11,955 nt of DNA from Bacteroidota bacterium (GTDB taxonomy: Bacteria > Bacteroidota > Bacteroidia > Bacteroidales > Cfx3-03), in contig JAUZOX010000042.1 in NCBI GenBank assembly GCA_030706265.1, positions 1 through 11,955 of the forward strand. Direction: 5' to 3'. Shown one piece after another: positions 1-6,324 of the stretch (the stretch's first letter is position 1; each line of letters opens with the position of its first letter). The notes under the pieces are model-generated. The model ran no database searches and had not been told where the DNA came from. It worked only from the letters and a program-made list of their open reading frames with translations. The position numbers were made by a program, and so were the translations under genes.

Positions 1-1738
1 GCGCATGGTGATCCGTGACAAGAACTCCCCCTCGGTCATCTTCTGGTCACTGGGAAATGAAGCCGGAAACGGGTGGAACTTTATGCAGGGGTATAACTGG
101 GTCAGGGGGTATGATCCCAGCCGGCCTATCCAGTATGAACGGGCAGTCATGGATTGGAATACCGATATTTATGTTCCCCAATATCCGAGTCCGGAATATC
201 TTGAAAGTTATTCAAAAAGTAATCCTGACCGACCGATGATCATGTCGGAGTATGCCCACATCATGGGGAATGCTCTGGGGAACTTTAAGGAGTACTGGGA
301 CGAGATCGAAAACCATCCTTATCTGCAGGGAGGTTTCATCTGGGAGTGGGTCGACCAGGCCATTTATTTCCAAAAGGATGGAAAGAAAGTATTCGGTTAC
401 AGTGGTGACTGGGGCACACCGCTTAACAATGACCATAACTTTTGTGTAAAAGGGGTTGTCATGGCCGATCGTAAGCCGAATCCCTATTATTATGATGCCA
501 AGAAGGTGCAGCAGTTTATTAAGACCAAAGACATTGATGCGCGAAAAGGTGTGGTGGAAGTTTTCAACTCCTGGTTCTTTCGCGATCTGAGCAACTTTAC
601 GATGAACTGGGAAGTAACGGAGAATGGAAAAACCATTGCAAAGGGCAAGGTGGATGATTTGAAAATCGGTCCCCGTTCTGCAGAAAGGATCACTTTGCCC
701 ATTCCGGCTAATCTGGCAAACGATAAGGAGATGATGCTGAATGTTTATTACACCGTCAAGGCGGATGAACCCGGTATCCCCAAAGGCTATGTCCTGGCAA
801 CAGAACAGATCAGGTTGAATGACTATCAATACACGATCCCTGCTGCAAAAGGCGGAGACGGGTTAAAGCTTTCTGAAAACGCTGACGTGATCAATGTTAA
901 AGGATCCGGAGTTGCCGCATCCTTTAACAAGAAAGAAGGTACTCTTGCTTCGTATTCGTACAATGGAAAGACCATCTTTACCGAAGGGCCCAAACCGGAT
1001 TTCTGGAGACCCCTGGTTGATAATGATTATGGAGCAGGTTACAACAAAAAGTTAAAGATCTGGCGCGATCCCGGTTTCACCGTTACCGGTTGCACTGCTT
1101 CCCGGACCGGCGATGAATCGGTAAAGGTGGTGATTGAAAAGAGCATGCTGAACGGGGAGGCAAAATACGTTCAAACCTACGTTATTGAAGGAAATGGAAA
1201 GATGTTGGTATCCAATGAGATGAAAGCAGGTGCCACGCCGCAACCCGTCATGCTGAAGTTTGGAAACCATATGCGGTTGCCTGTCGACTTTGTGACGATG
1301 GAATGGTATGGTCGCGGACCGGGAGAATCCTACAACGACCGGAAAGAAGGAAATCCGGTTGGAATTTATTCCGATGCCATCCGGAATCTCTATCATCCCT
1401 ATGTCCGTCCTCAGGAAAGCGGAAACCATACCGACGTCCGGTGGGCGAAGCTGATGCGCAAAGATGGGTCGGGCGTGATGATTGGCGCCAATGAAACCCT
1501 GCTCAATGTGAACGCTTTGCCATACAGTCCTTCACAGCTTGATGCGGGCGATGTCCGTGAAGCCGTACAAACCCATTCGGAACTGCTGAAATTCGATTCA
1601 AACATACATCTCGATGTGGATTTGCTTCAGGCAGGTGTCGGTGGCATCGATAGCTGGGGAAGCCCCGCCTTAACGAAATACAGGGTTCCTTATGCCAGTT
1701 ACAAGTATTCCTATTGGGTCATCCCCTTCAGAAAATAG
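1..1738 (+). CDS. beta-galactosidase, GH2 family (LacZ-like), 5' partial
   Basis: This is the C-terminal 578 or so residues of a large GH2 beta-galactosidase, which hydrolyses terminal beta-D-galactosides. The frame is open to the left edge, and the codon before the first Met is Arg, as in the LacZ-type sequence RMVxRDKNxPSVIxWSLGNE. Numbering from the Met at position 5, the acid/base Glu19 lies in SLGNEAG and the nucleophile Glu82 in MSEYAHIMGN, so the catalytic TIM-barrel half is present. An immunoglobulin-like linker domain follows at about residues 165-275. The C-terminal beta-sandwich typical of LacZ (Bgal small-chain type) runs from about 295 to the end, with WRPLVDNDYGAG and WYGRGPGESYNDR. 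The missing N-terminus would hold the sugar-binding and first sandwich domains. It is the only large gene on the plus strand and has no visible link to the B12 genes. The substrate could be a galactose-containing plant or host glycan; nothing here decides this. Confidence 0.95.
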   Translation, partial: RMVIRDKNSPSVIFWSLGNEAGNGWNFMQGYNWVRGYDPSRPIQYERAVMDWNTDIYVPQYPSPEYLESYSKSNPDRPMIMSEYAHIMGNALGNFKEYWDEIENHPYLQGGFIWEWVDQAIYFQKDGKKVFGYSGDWGTPLNNDHNFCVKGVVMADRKPNPYYYDAKKVQQFIKTKDIDARKGVVEVFNSWFFRDLSNFTMNWEVTENGKTIAKGKVDDLKIGPRSAERITLPIPANLANDKEMMLNVYYTVKADEPGIPKGYVLATEQIRLNDYQYTIPAAKGGDGLKLSENADVINVKGSGVAASFNKKEGTLASYSYNGKTIFTEGPKPDFWRPLVDNDYGAGYNKKLKIWRDPGFTVTGCTASRTGDESVKVVIEKSMLNGEAKYVQTYVIEGNGKMLVSNEMKAGATPQPVMLKFGNHMRLPVDFVTMEWYGRGPGESYNDRKEGNPVGIYSDAIRNLYHPYVRPQESGNHTDVRWAKLMRKDGSGVMIGANETLLNVNALPYSPSQLDAGDVREAVQTHSELLKFDSNIHLDVDLLQAGVGGIDSWGSPALTKYRVPYASYKYSYWVIPFRK

Positions 1739-1765
1739 CTGATGATCCGGACCTATTTCTTATAG

Positions 1766-1793
1766 AAGAATTGACAGAGGTGGTGCAATTCTT
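1766..1793 (+). terminator. possible hairpin after beta-galactosidase
   Basis: Perfect 8-bp inverted repeat AAGAATTG / CAATTCTT with a 12-nt loop, starting 28 nt after the beta-galactosidase stop codon. It lacks a clear T-tract, so it is only a candidate 3'-end structure. Confidence 0.3.
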
Positions 1794-1835
1794 GCCAGCA
1801 TCTGATCAGTTAAGTGGAGGTGGTAGGGTTAAACC

Positions 1836-1866
1836 AAAAAGGAAGCGGGCATCTGTGCCCGTTTCC
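1836..1866 (-). terminator. GC-rich hairpin, terminator-like on the minus strand
   Basis: The arms GGAAGCGGGCA and TGCCCGTTTCC pair over 11 bp with one G-T pair and a 4-nt loop. On the minus strand the hairpin is followed directly by TTTTTGG, which fits an intrinsic terminator for leftward transcription. On the plus strand no T-tract follows, although it could still act as a 3' barrier for the beta-galactosidase mRNA. No leftward gene is visible to its right, so its partner may have been lost. Confidence 0.45.
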
Positions 1867-1958
1867 GCCAGTCTTAATCCACACTCTTTCCCCGGGGTGG
1901 CGTTGCTATTTGGCCAGTGTCTAAGCCACAATGACAGCCGGCGGTTTGGGGATGGCTA

Positions 1959-2123
1959 TTGATTTTCAAAAGGGTAACTATACGGGCACCGTTAGAATTT
2001 TTCAAAAAACGGTTCGAATTCGAAAAATCAGATTTATCTTTGATTGTAGAAGGCTTTTTTGAAACGGAGCGGACCATTTATTTTTTTGGCGAAAACGATA
2101 AGCTTCCGGGAACCGGACTATAA
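1959..2123 (+). pseudogene. possible relict or TTG-start small ORF
   Basis: A 54-codon open frame from TTG to TAA reads like protein in its second half, for example LSLIVEGFFETERTIYFF followed by GENDKLPGTGL. The frame has no ATG. An ATG-start frame (MTAGGLGMAIDFQKGNYTG...) begins just upstream in another phase and stops at 2066-2068, so the two might be pieces of one frameshifted gene end. No family is recognised, and the phenylalanine and lysine content may simply reflect T- and A-runs. Chance is a real alternative. Confidence 0.2.
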
Positions 2124-2140
2124 GTGACAGATATCCTTAG

Positions 2141-2283
2141 CATATCCGTCGTCGTTTTCATGCCTTTTCTATGCCAGACACATGCCTCCAACCCGGTACA
2201 TATCCGGAGCATATTCAGATGTAACCCGGTGTTAATCCTATTGCTGAACCCCGATATGCTCCGGATATGCATGCAATATGCTC
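2141..2283. repeat. cluster of CATATCCG / GAGCATAT words with a 16-bp inverted repeat
   Basis: CATATCCGGAGCATAT at 2199-2214 is repeated perfectly in inverted orientation at 2254-2269, with 39 nt between. Extra half-words flank it: CATATCCG at 2141-2148 and ATATGCTC at 2276-2283. Thus each 8-nt word occurs three times in about 145 bp. The arrangement could be an operator array, a cruciform, or the remains of mobile-element ends. No gene is adjacent that would settle it. Confidence 0.6.
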
Positions 2284-2455
2284 TTGAAATGCAATATCTG
2301 CGGGGCAGACATTAAGTACCCTAAGGGCAGTGAATAGACGAAGAGTCTGATAATCTTATCTTTCGATAAAGAAGCTTTTCAACATCAATCAAAAGCCAAT
2401 TGATTTCTCAGGAAGATAATTTTACCATTCTTCCATTGATACTTTTTTTGTTTAG
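2284..2455. other. intergenic stretch without clear features
   Basis: No convincing coding frame is seen. The only structures are a short TTATC/GATAA hairpin with a TTTC loop near 2358 and the palindrome CCCTAAGGG near 2319. The stretch separates the word cluster on the left from the inverted-repeat block on the right. Confidence 0.5.
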
Positions 2456-2542
2456 TTCTTTAAAATAATTTTCTGATGTTAATCGGCATATAATCAGAAG
2501 ACTACTTTCCTTTTATTCTCCTTTATTTTTACACTAACCGGT

Positions 2543-2677
2543 ATGCTCCCAAAACTCCCTGCCTTAAAGAAATACAGAAAGGGAAAATTGGGGCAATCCA
2601 AAGCTGTTTTCCGGTCATTGCCGCCCACCAAAGACATCGTTAACGCCGAACACGAAGTTCAAGGTGCCTTCTCCTGA
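2543..2677 (+). CDS. hypothetical 44-aa basic protein inside the inverted-repeat block
   Basis: ATG at 2543 to TGA at 2675-2677 encodes 44 residues starting MLPKLPALKKYRKGK and ending HEVQGAFS. It is Lys/Arg-rich in its first 20 residues, has no hydrophobic segment, and matches no family I recognise. It is the only ATG-start frame of note between the two terminal inverted repeats, and no obvious ribosome-binding site precedes it. It may be a chance frame or a remnant of a lost transposon gene. Confidence 0.25.
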   Translation: MLPKLPALKKYRKGKLGQSKAVFRSLPPTKDIVNAEHEVQGAFS

Positions 2678-2765
2678 GAATGGTTTACAGGGTTACCTTT
2701 AATTCTCCTAAATCCGGTCTTTTATTCTCCTTTAAAGGTAGTCATCTCCGTAAATTCCAGGTTTT

Positions 2766-2856
2766 TTCAGGGTGTTTTCTTCCCCGGTATTCCCTAACAG
2801 TCTGGTATTTGTATAGTTCTTGTGGATGGGATATAACAGGAAGAAAATACCCTGAA
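2766..2856 (+). repeat. nested long hairpin in the inverted-repeat block
   Basis: Positions 2766-2783 and 2839-2856 are inverted repeats matching at 17 of 18 positions, with 55 nt between. Outside them CTTTTATTCTCCT (2719-2731) is mirrored at 2891-2903, so weaker pairing could continue outward. As DNA this could form a cruciform, and as RNA a long stem-loop. Confidence 0.55.
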
Positions 2857-3000
2857 AATACCCGGATAATACCCGATTAACCTGAATTATAGGAGAATAA
2901 AAGGGCAATAGTCTTCTGATAATATGCCGGTTTACAGGAGTGATTTTTTTTAAAGAATCCATTAATACAGTTAACAGCAAAAGGATTTATAGAGGAAATG

Positions 3001-3008
3001 TAAATTAG
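3001..3008 (+). promoter_or_regulatory. weak -7-like box for the orphan leader
   Basis: TAAATTAG matches five of the six fixed positions of the Bacteroidota TAnnTTTG box, 34 nt before the orphan leader copy. No convincing TTTG -33 element is seen, so this is only a candidate. Confidence 0.2.
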
Positions 3009-3042
3009 CCCTGTGTCTTGTTCGTGTCAGCATTCATTTCGC

Positions 3043-3179
3043 GATGAAACGAGTATGTTTTGAAAACACAAACACCAATGAAACGATCATTTATGCGAGC
3101 TCTTTACGACCTATTTAATGAAATTATTTACGGATGAAGCAATAACCCCGCTTCGGTTAATTCGGAGCGGGGTTATTTT
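3043..3179 (+). ncRNA. orphan copy of the repeated leader, 3-codon ORF and terminator
   Basis: Positions 3043-3139 are a full plus-strand copy of the leader element also found before the DUF4468-type gene, btuC and the GH25 gene. Here it is not followed by a gene. Its upstream ORF (3093-3137, MRALYDLFNEIIYG) ends in an ATGA overlap with ATG AAG CAA TAA (3134-3145). That stop codon lies in the 5' arm of a strong terminator at 3141-3178. The unit could be a small RNA, a peptide-encoding attenuator, or a leader whose gene was deleted. It is convergent with the neighbouring DUF4468-type gene. Confidence 0.5.
3141..3179 (+). terminator. intrinsic terminator of the orphan leader
   Basis: A perfect 12-bp stem, AATAACCCCGCT against AGCGGGGTTATT, has a 13-nt loop and runs into TTATTTTA on the plus strand. 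The T-tract lies on the rightward side, so it serves the orphan leader rather than the converging DUF4468-type gene. Confidence 0.8.
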
Positions 3180-3213
3180 AAAAAGTCAATTTGTAGGAAT
3201 TTAGAAAATTGAC
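3180..3213 (-). terminator. terminator of the DUF4468-type gene
   Basis: On the minus strand GTCAATTT and AAATTGAC form an 8-bp stem with a 13-nt loop, followed at once by TTTTT (3180-3184). It starts about 20 nt after the stop codon of the DUF4468-type gene. The stem is AT-rich, so its strength is uncertain. Confidence 0.55.
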
Positions 3214-3234
3214 ATTCAGAGGATGTAAAGACTA

Positions 3235-3792
3235 TTACCAGTTTTCGTTTTTACCGGTTTGCAGAAAAACGGTTAAGTCTTTGATGATGTTTGAAGGCAT
3301 GGCGGTTACGATCCTGTAATTTTCTTCGTTTCTTTTGGCTTCATCTTCTTTTTTACCTTCCAGAAACTTGGGAATCCCGTTGCTTTTATAATATGCTTCG
3401 AGTCCTTCCACGGTCGAACACTGTTTGTAGGTTTCAATGTCCACCACCTGGTTGGTTAAAGCGTTTCGGTATTCCATATTGGAGAATTCGTATTTGAACC
3501 TGCCATCTTTGAAGTCCAATTTTAGGGTAAAGCCCATTTTGACTTTCATCTTGATATTCTTGATGAGTACGGTTTCCCTTTTTTCTCCCTTGGCGATGAA
3601 AACATGGGTTGAATTATCCGCAAGTTTAACTTCATCTTTTGACGTTTGAAAATTCAGCGCAAACCATTCTCTCGTTGAGTTAAAAAGCTTTTCAGCCGGT
3701 TTGTCGTTGATATTCACCACTCCTGTCAATTCCTGGCTGAATCCCATCTGCAAAATGAACAACCCTGCCAGTACACAAAATAGATACTTCAT
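3235..3792 (-). CDS. secreted DUF4468-type (TBP-like fold) protein
   Basis: This 185-aa protein has a signal peptide (MKYLFCVLAGLFILQMGFSQ), so it is exported to the periplasm or envelope. The mature part has the layout of Bacteroidota DUF4468 proteins: a segment like VNINDKPAEKLFNSTREWFALNF, then basic and acidic strands (VFIAKGEKRETVL...), then KVKMGFTLKLDFKDGRFKYEFSNMEYR. The family is known only as having a predicted TBP-like fold; its function is unknown. It lies downstream of the btuB-like gene but has its own -7 box (3897-3904) and its own copy of the repeated leader, so it is probably transcribed separately. The start ATG at 3792 overlaps the stop of a 14-codon upstream ORF as ATGA. 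The family call rests on recalled patterns, not a search. Confidence 0.8.
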   Translation of the reverse strand: MKYLFCVLAGLFILQMGFSQELTGVVNINDKPAEKLFNSTREWFALNFQTSKDEVKLADNSTHVFIAKGEKRETVLIKNIKMKVKMGFTLKLDFKDGRFKYEFSNMEYRNALTNQVVDIETYKQCSTVEGLEAYYKSNGIPKFLEGKKEDEAKRNEENYRIVTAMPSNIIKDLTVFLQTGKNENW

Positions 3793-3880
3793 ATGTTAAA
3801 AATTTGATTTAAATCGGTCATTTTGAACTGCATGTAAGAAATTCATTGTTGTTTGTGCTTTCGGACATGCTCGGTTCATA
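3787..3880 (-). promoter_or_regulatory. repeated leader element, copy before the DUF4468-type gene
   Basis: This copy of the leader carries GAAAGCACAAACAAC and GACCGATTTAAATCAAATTT. The stem candidate is GCATG (3866-3870) with CATGC (3830-3834). The upstream ORF (3789-3833) encodes MQFKMTDLNQIFNI, and its TGA overlaps the ATG of the main gene as ATGA. One G is missing relative to the other copies (CAG instead of CGAG), which changes the reading frame but keeps the nucleotide pattern. This suggests that the RNA or DNA, rather than the peptide, is conserved. Confidence 0.65.
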
Positions 3881-3896
3881 TAAAATAACTTTTGTG

Positions 3897-3904
3897 CAAA
3901 AGTA
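3897..3904 (-). promoter_or_regulatory. -7 promoter box of the DUF4468-type gene
   Basis: TACTTTTG on the minus strand fits the Bacteroidota TAnnTTTG box. It is 16 nt upstream of the leader element and 9 nt downstream of the btuB-like stop codon, so the leader would lie in the 5' UTR. Confidence 0.55.
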
Positions 3905-3913
3905 CGAAGGTTG

Positions 3914-6121
3914 CTAAAAAGAATAAGTATATTTTACAGTGAAAGAACGTCCCGGTAAGTTAAATCCTCTCTTTTCATAATAGTTTTCGTCGGTCAGATT
4001 GTTAACAAAGAGGGAGAGCTGGTGGTTCTTATGACGGTAGCCGGTGTTGACGTTCATGACGATAAAGTCGCCGTATCTTGTTTCGACCAGCTGATCCCAG
4101 TAGTCCCAATTGCGGTCAATCCGGTCGCCGACATAGCGTGCATTCAGTCCTGCGAAGAAACCATTGGTGTGCTGGAAATTCAAATCGAGGCTTAAGGTGT
4201 TGGTTGCAATATTGTGCATCCTTTCCTTGGTTTCCCCGACACCATATTCATCAACGATCGCCTGGGCCCTGAAATAATGGTTCCAATGGATACCGGCATT
4301 GAGCGTGTATCGGTCGCTACCTGACAGGTTTGCGGTTAACGAAGTTTCAATCCCCTGTATCAGACTTCTGTTGGCATTGACATAGGTCGTGTATGAATCA
4401 ATGGTATCGCCTGCTGCGGTTAGTTTGGTGCCGGTCGGAAATGTCATCTTCTCGATGGGATTGTTGCGATACACCGTGTTAAAATAGGTGACTTCGAAGC
4501 GGACCTTATCGGTTTTATTGGTGATGATGAATCCTGCTTCACTGGTCACGCTTTCCATGTTCTTCAAATCGGGGTTTCCCTGGATGATCCCCACGTGTTT
4601 GGCTTTATACCAGTCGGCCTGTTCTGAATAGCCAGCGATATCGTATATATTGGCGGGAGAGTAGCCCTTCGAAACAGAGGCCCGTAAAGCGAAATAGTTG
4701 TTGATGTGGTATTTGATTCCAAGGCTGGGGCTGAAGACCTGGTTATCGGCCTTCCGTTCCGGATTATTGAAAAACTTGGTTTCAAGTATTTTGTAATTCA
4801 TCAAGTCTAACCTGATACCTGTTGAGATGACCAGCTTTTTGTCCATCATCAGCAGGTTGCCCTGGGCAAAGATTCCGGTGTTGGATTGGTTATAATCCGG
4901 GCTGTAAGTGATGTTTTCAGTGCCGGTCTGATCAAACAACTGACTCTTTACAACAGCAGATTGGTTTTCAACGCCAAAGGTGAAACTATGGTCGCCCGCT
5001 TTCAACACATCGATGATGCTTAATCCGGTCCAGTTGGTATTGAGAAGATACGATTTATAAGGTTTAACCGCAAGGGTGGTGACGGAGAAGTCGGGGTTAT
5101 ATTGATCCTGGTAAGTCGTATAGTCTGTTTCGGATTCTTTTCCTGTAAATCCTTTCAGGGTCAGTGTGTTGTTTGCATTGAGCTTTCCCTCAAGGCTTAC
5201 ATCTCCCGAGTAACGGTTAATATCCTTGATGGCGGGTTTTTTATCCCCATCGCTCAGGTCGCCGGGGGTATTGACATGATTGGCCCAGACATAATCTCCG
5301 CTCAGGTTCAATTTCCAGTTTTGATCCAGCTGTACCCCCACACGCCCATTCACATGGTGTTTGTCGTAGGTGGTGTTTTGCCGTACCAAGCCGTCGCCAC
5401 GGGTATCATCCATATTCTGAGTCACACCGGTGCTCAGGAAACGGTTCTCAATGCTCTTTTGTCCCAGCAGGTTCCGGAAGAAATTTCCTTTTCCCAACCG
5501 GAAGTTTTTGTCCTGATTTTCAGTGCCGGTATTCAAGTCGAAATCAATTTGTTTTGAGATTTTGCCGCCAACAGCTGCATTGGCCCCCCAGGATCCAAAG
5601 CTGCCGGCAGACAGTGAAACGTTTCCAGCAAGCTTATCTTTGCTATGGGTCGTCACAATATTGACAACGCCTCCCATTGCCTGTGGTCCGTAAATGGCTG
5701 AAGCGGGACCGCTCAGTACCTCGATGCGTTCGACATTGTTTAGGTCGATCATGGCTAGGTTGGTTGAGGCGGCAGGTCTGCCGTCAATCAGAATCAGGGT
5801 TTTCATGTCCAGACTCCCGTTTTGGGGTTGGAAACCGCGCAGACTGATGCCCGACAAGAGACCGGGGTATTCGACCACATCAACTCCCGCAGTTTGTTTA
5901 AGGATGTCGGCGATGTCTTTAACGCCCATTTTTTTGATGGTTTCCTTGTTGATGACCTTGATTTCCTGGGCAAGGTTTGCGGTCTGTTGGGGACTACGGG
6001 TTCCTATGACGACAAATTCCTGCAGGTTCACCGTTTTGGAACTCTCGTCGGTTTGCGGGAATGCAAATACAGGAATGCATAAAGCGATTATGGCTGTTTT
6101 GACTTTAGTTTTAAAATTCAT
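3914..6121 (-). CDS. btuB: TonB-dependent outer-membrane receptor, probably for cobalamin
   Basis: This 735-aa protein has a signal peptide (to about residue 22, ending AFPQ) and a TonB-box-like stretch EFVVIGTR near residues 35-42. The plug domain (about 45-160) contains DILKQTAGVDV, ISLRGF, LILIDGRP and VERIEVLSGPASAIYGPQAMGGVVNIVT. A 22-stranded-type barrel follows, ending in an aromatic strand (FTVKYTYSF). The N-terminal carboxypeptidase-like domain of SusC proteins is absent. Such receptors use TonB energy to bring scarce ligands across the outer membrane. The B12 assignment is inferred from its place directly after the riboswitch-led btuF-btuC-btuD genes on the same strand; the family alone could equally carry iron complexes. 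A gap of 203 bp before it holds a possible own promoter but no second riboswitch. Length is normal for the family, slightly longer than E. coli BtuB. Confidence 0.85.
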   Translation of the reverse strand: MNFKTKVKTAIIALCIPVFAFPQTDESSKTVNLQEFVVIGTRSPQQTANLAQEIKVINKETIKKMGVKDIADILKQTAGVDVVEYPGLLSGISLRGFQPQNGSLDMKTLILIDGRPAASTNLAMIDLNNVERIEVLSGPASAIYGPQAMGGVVNIVTTHSKDKLAGNVSLSAGSFGSWGANAAVGGKISKQIDFDLNTGTENQDKNFRLGKGNFFRNLLGQKSIENRFLSTGVTQNMDDTRGDGLVRQNTTYDKHHVNGRVGVQLDQNWKLNLSGDYVWANHVNTPGDLSDGDKKPAIKDINRYSGDVSLEGKLNANNTLTLKGFTGKESETDYTTYQDQYNPDFSVTTLAVKPYKSYLLNTNWTGLSIIDVLKAGDHSFTFGVENQSAVVKSQLFDQTGTENITYSPDYNQSNTGIFAQGNLLMMDKKLVISTGIRLDLMNYKILETKFFNNPERKADNQVFSPSLGIKYHINNYFALRASVSKGYSPANIYDIAGYSEQADWYKAKHVGIIQGNPDLKNMESVTSEAGFIITNKTDKVRFEVTYFNTVYRNNPIEKMTFPTGTKLTAAGDTIDSYTTYVNANRSLIQGIETSLTANLSGSDRYTLNAGIHWNHYFRAQAIVDEYGVGETKERMHNIATNTLSLDLNFQHTNGFFAGLNARYVGDRIDRNWDYWDQLVETRYGDFIVMNVNTGYRHKNHQLSLFVNNLTDENYYEKRGFNLPGRSFTVKYTYSF

Positions 6122-6324
6122 TTTTTAAGGTTTTGATTTGCTTTAAGCCTCAAGTTTCAAGCATTCCGGACTGGCTGATCCTATATGGCTCTGATAGTGT
6201 ATACTGTTTTTACTCGCGTTTTTATGATTAACTTTTTACAAACTTATATGGCTCGGGCGGACCGGACGGAATGAATGGATGATTGTAATCTGCCATCATG
6301 TTCAAATAGTGATATCCGCTTGTT
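6122..6324 (-). promoter_or_regulatory. btuB upstream region with -7 box and direct repeat
   Basis: The minus strand carries TAAGTTTG (6239-6246), a match to TAnnTTTG, which would give a 5' UTR of about 110 nt. The 10-mer GAGCCATATA occurs twice in direct orientation (6245-6254 and 6182-6191), 63 bp apart and straddling the predicted start point. No cobalamin riboswitch boxes are present, and no terminator separates the receptor from btuD. The receptor may therefore be both co-transcribed and separately expressed. Confidence 0.4.

Larger units (their letters stand above)
2456..2957. repeat. inverted-repeat-bounded block, MITE-like
   Basis: A block of about 500 bp is bounded by long imperfect inverted repeats. 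The best part is 2484-2525 against 2888-2929, where about 37 of 42 positions match by eye; both arms carry CGGCATAT, ATCAGAAGACTA and CTTTTATTCTCCT. Similarity continues outward to TTCTTTAAAA (2456-2465) and TTTTAAAGAA (2948-2957). The word CTTTTATTCTCCT occurs again internally at 2719-2731, so the right half can also fold on itself. The content is one 44-codon ORF and no transposase. This architecture fits a non-autonomous miniature transposable element, or a decayed insertion sequence, better than a gene. Possible imperfect flanking direct repeats TCCATTGATAC and TCCATTAATAC (2431-2441, 2958-2968) are not cleanly adjacent to both ends. Confidence 0.55.

Noticed and set aside
212..829. 205-codon minus-strand frame within the beta-galactosidase
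   Set aside because: It is a shadow of a well-supported gene with catalytic motifs on the plus strand.
1714..1962. 82-codon plus-strand frame across the beta-galactosidase end
   Set aside because: It overlaps the end of the real gene in another frame and runs through the 1841-1866 hairpin; no family features.
2652..2676. Similarity of CCGAACACGAAGTTCAAGG to the conserved core of 5S rRNA
   Set aside because: Only about 20 nt match, with no flanking 5S sequence or helices, so chance is more likely.
2732..2980. 82-codon minus-strand frame in the inverted-repeat block
   Set aside because: It reads through the right inverted repeat and nested hairpin and shows no domain or signal that would support a gene.
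1739..3230. CRISPR array or tRNA gene in the long intergenic region
   Set aside because: The repeats are not evenly spaced units, and no cloverleaf with a T-loop was found by eye.
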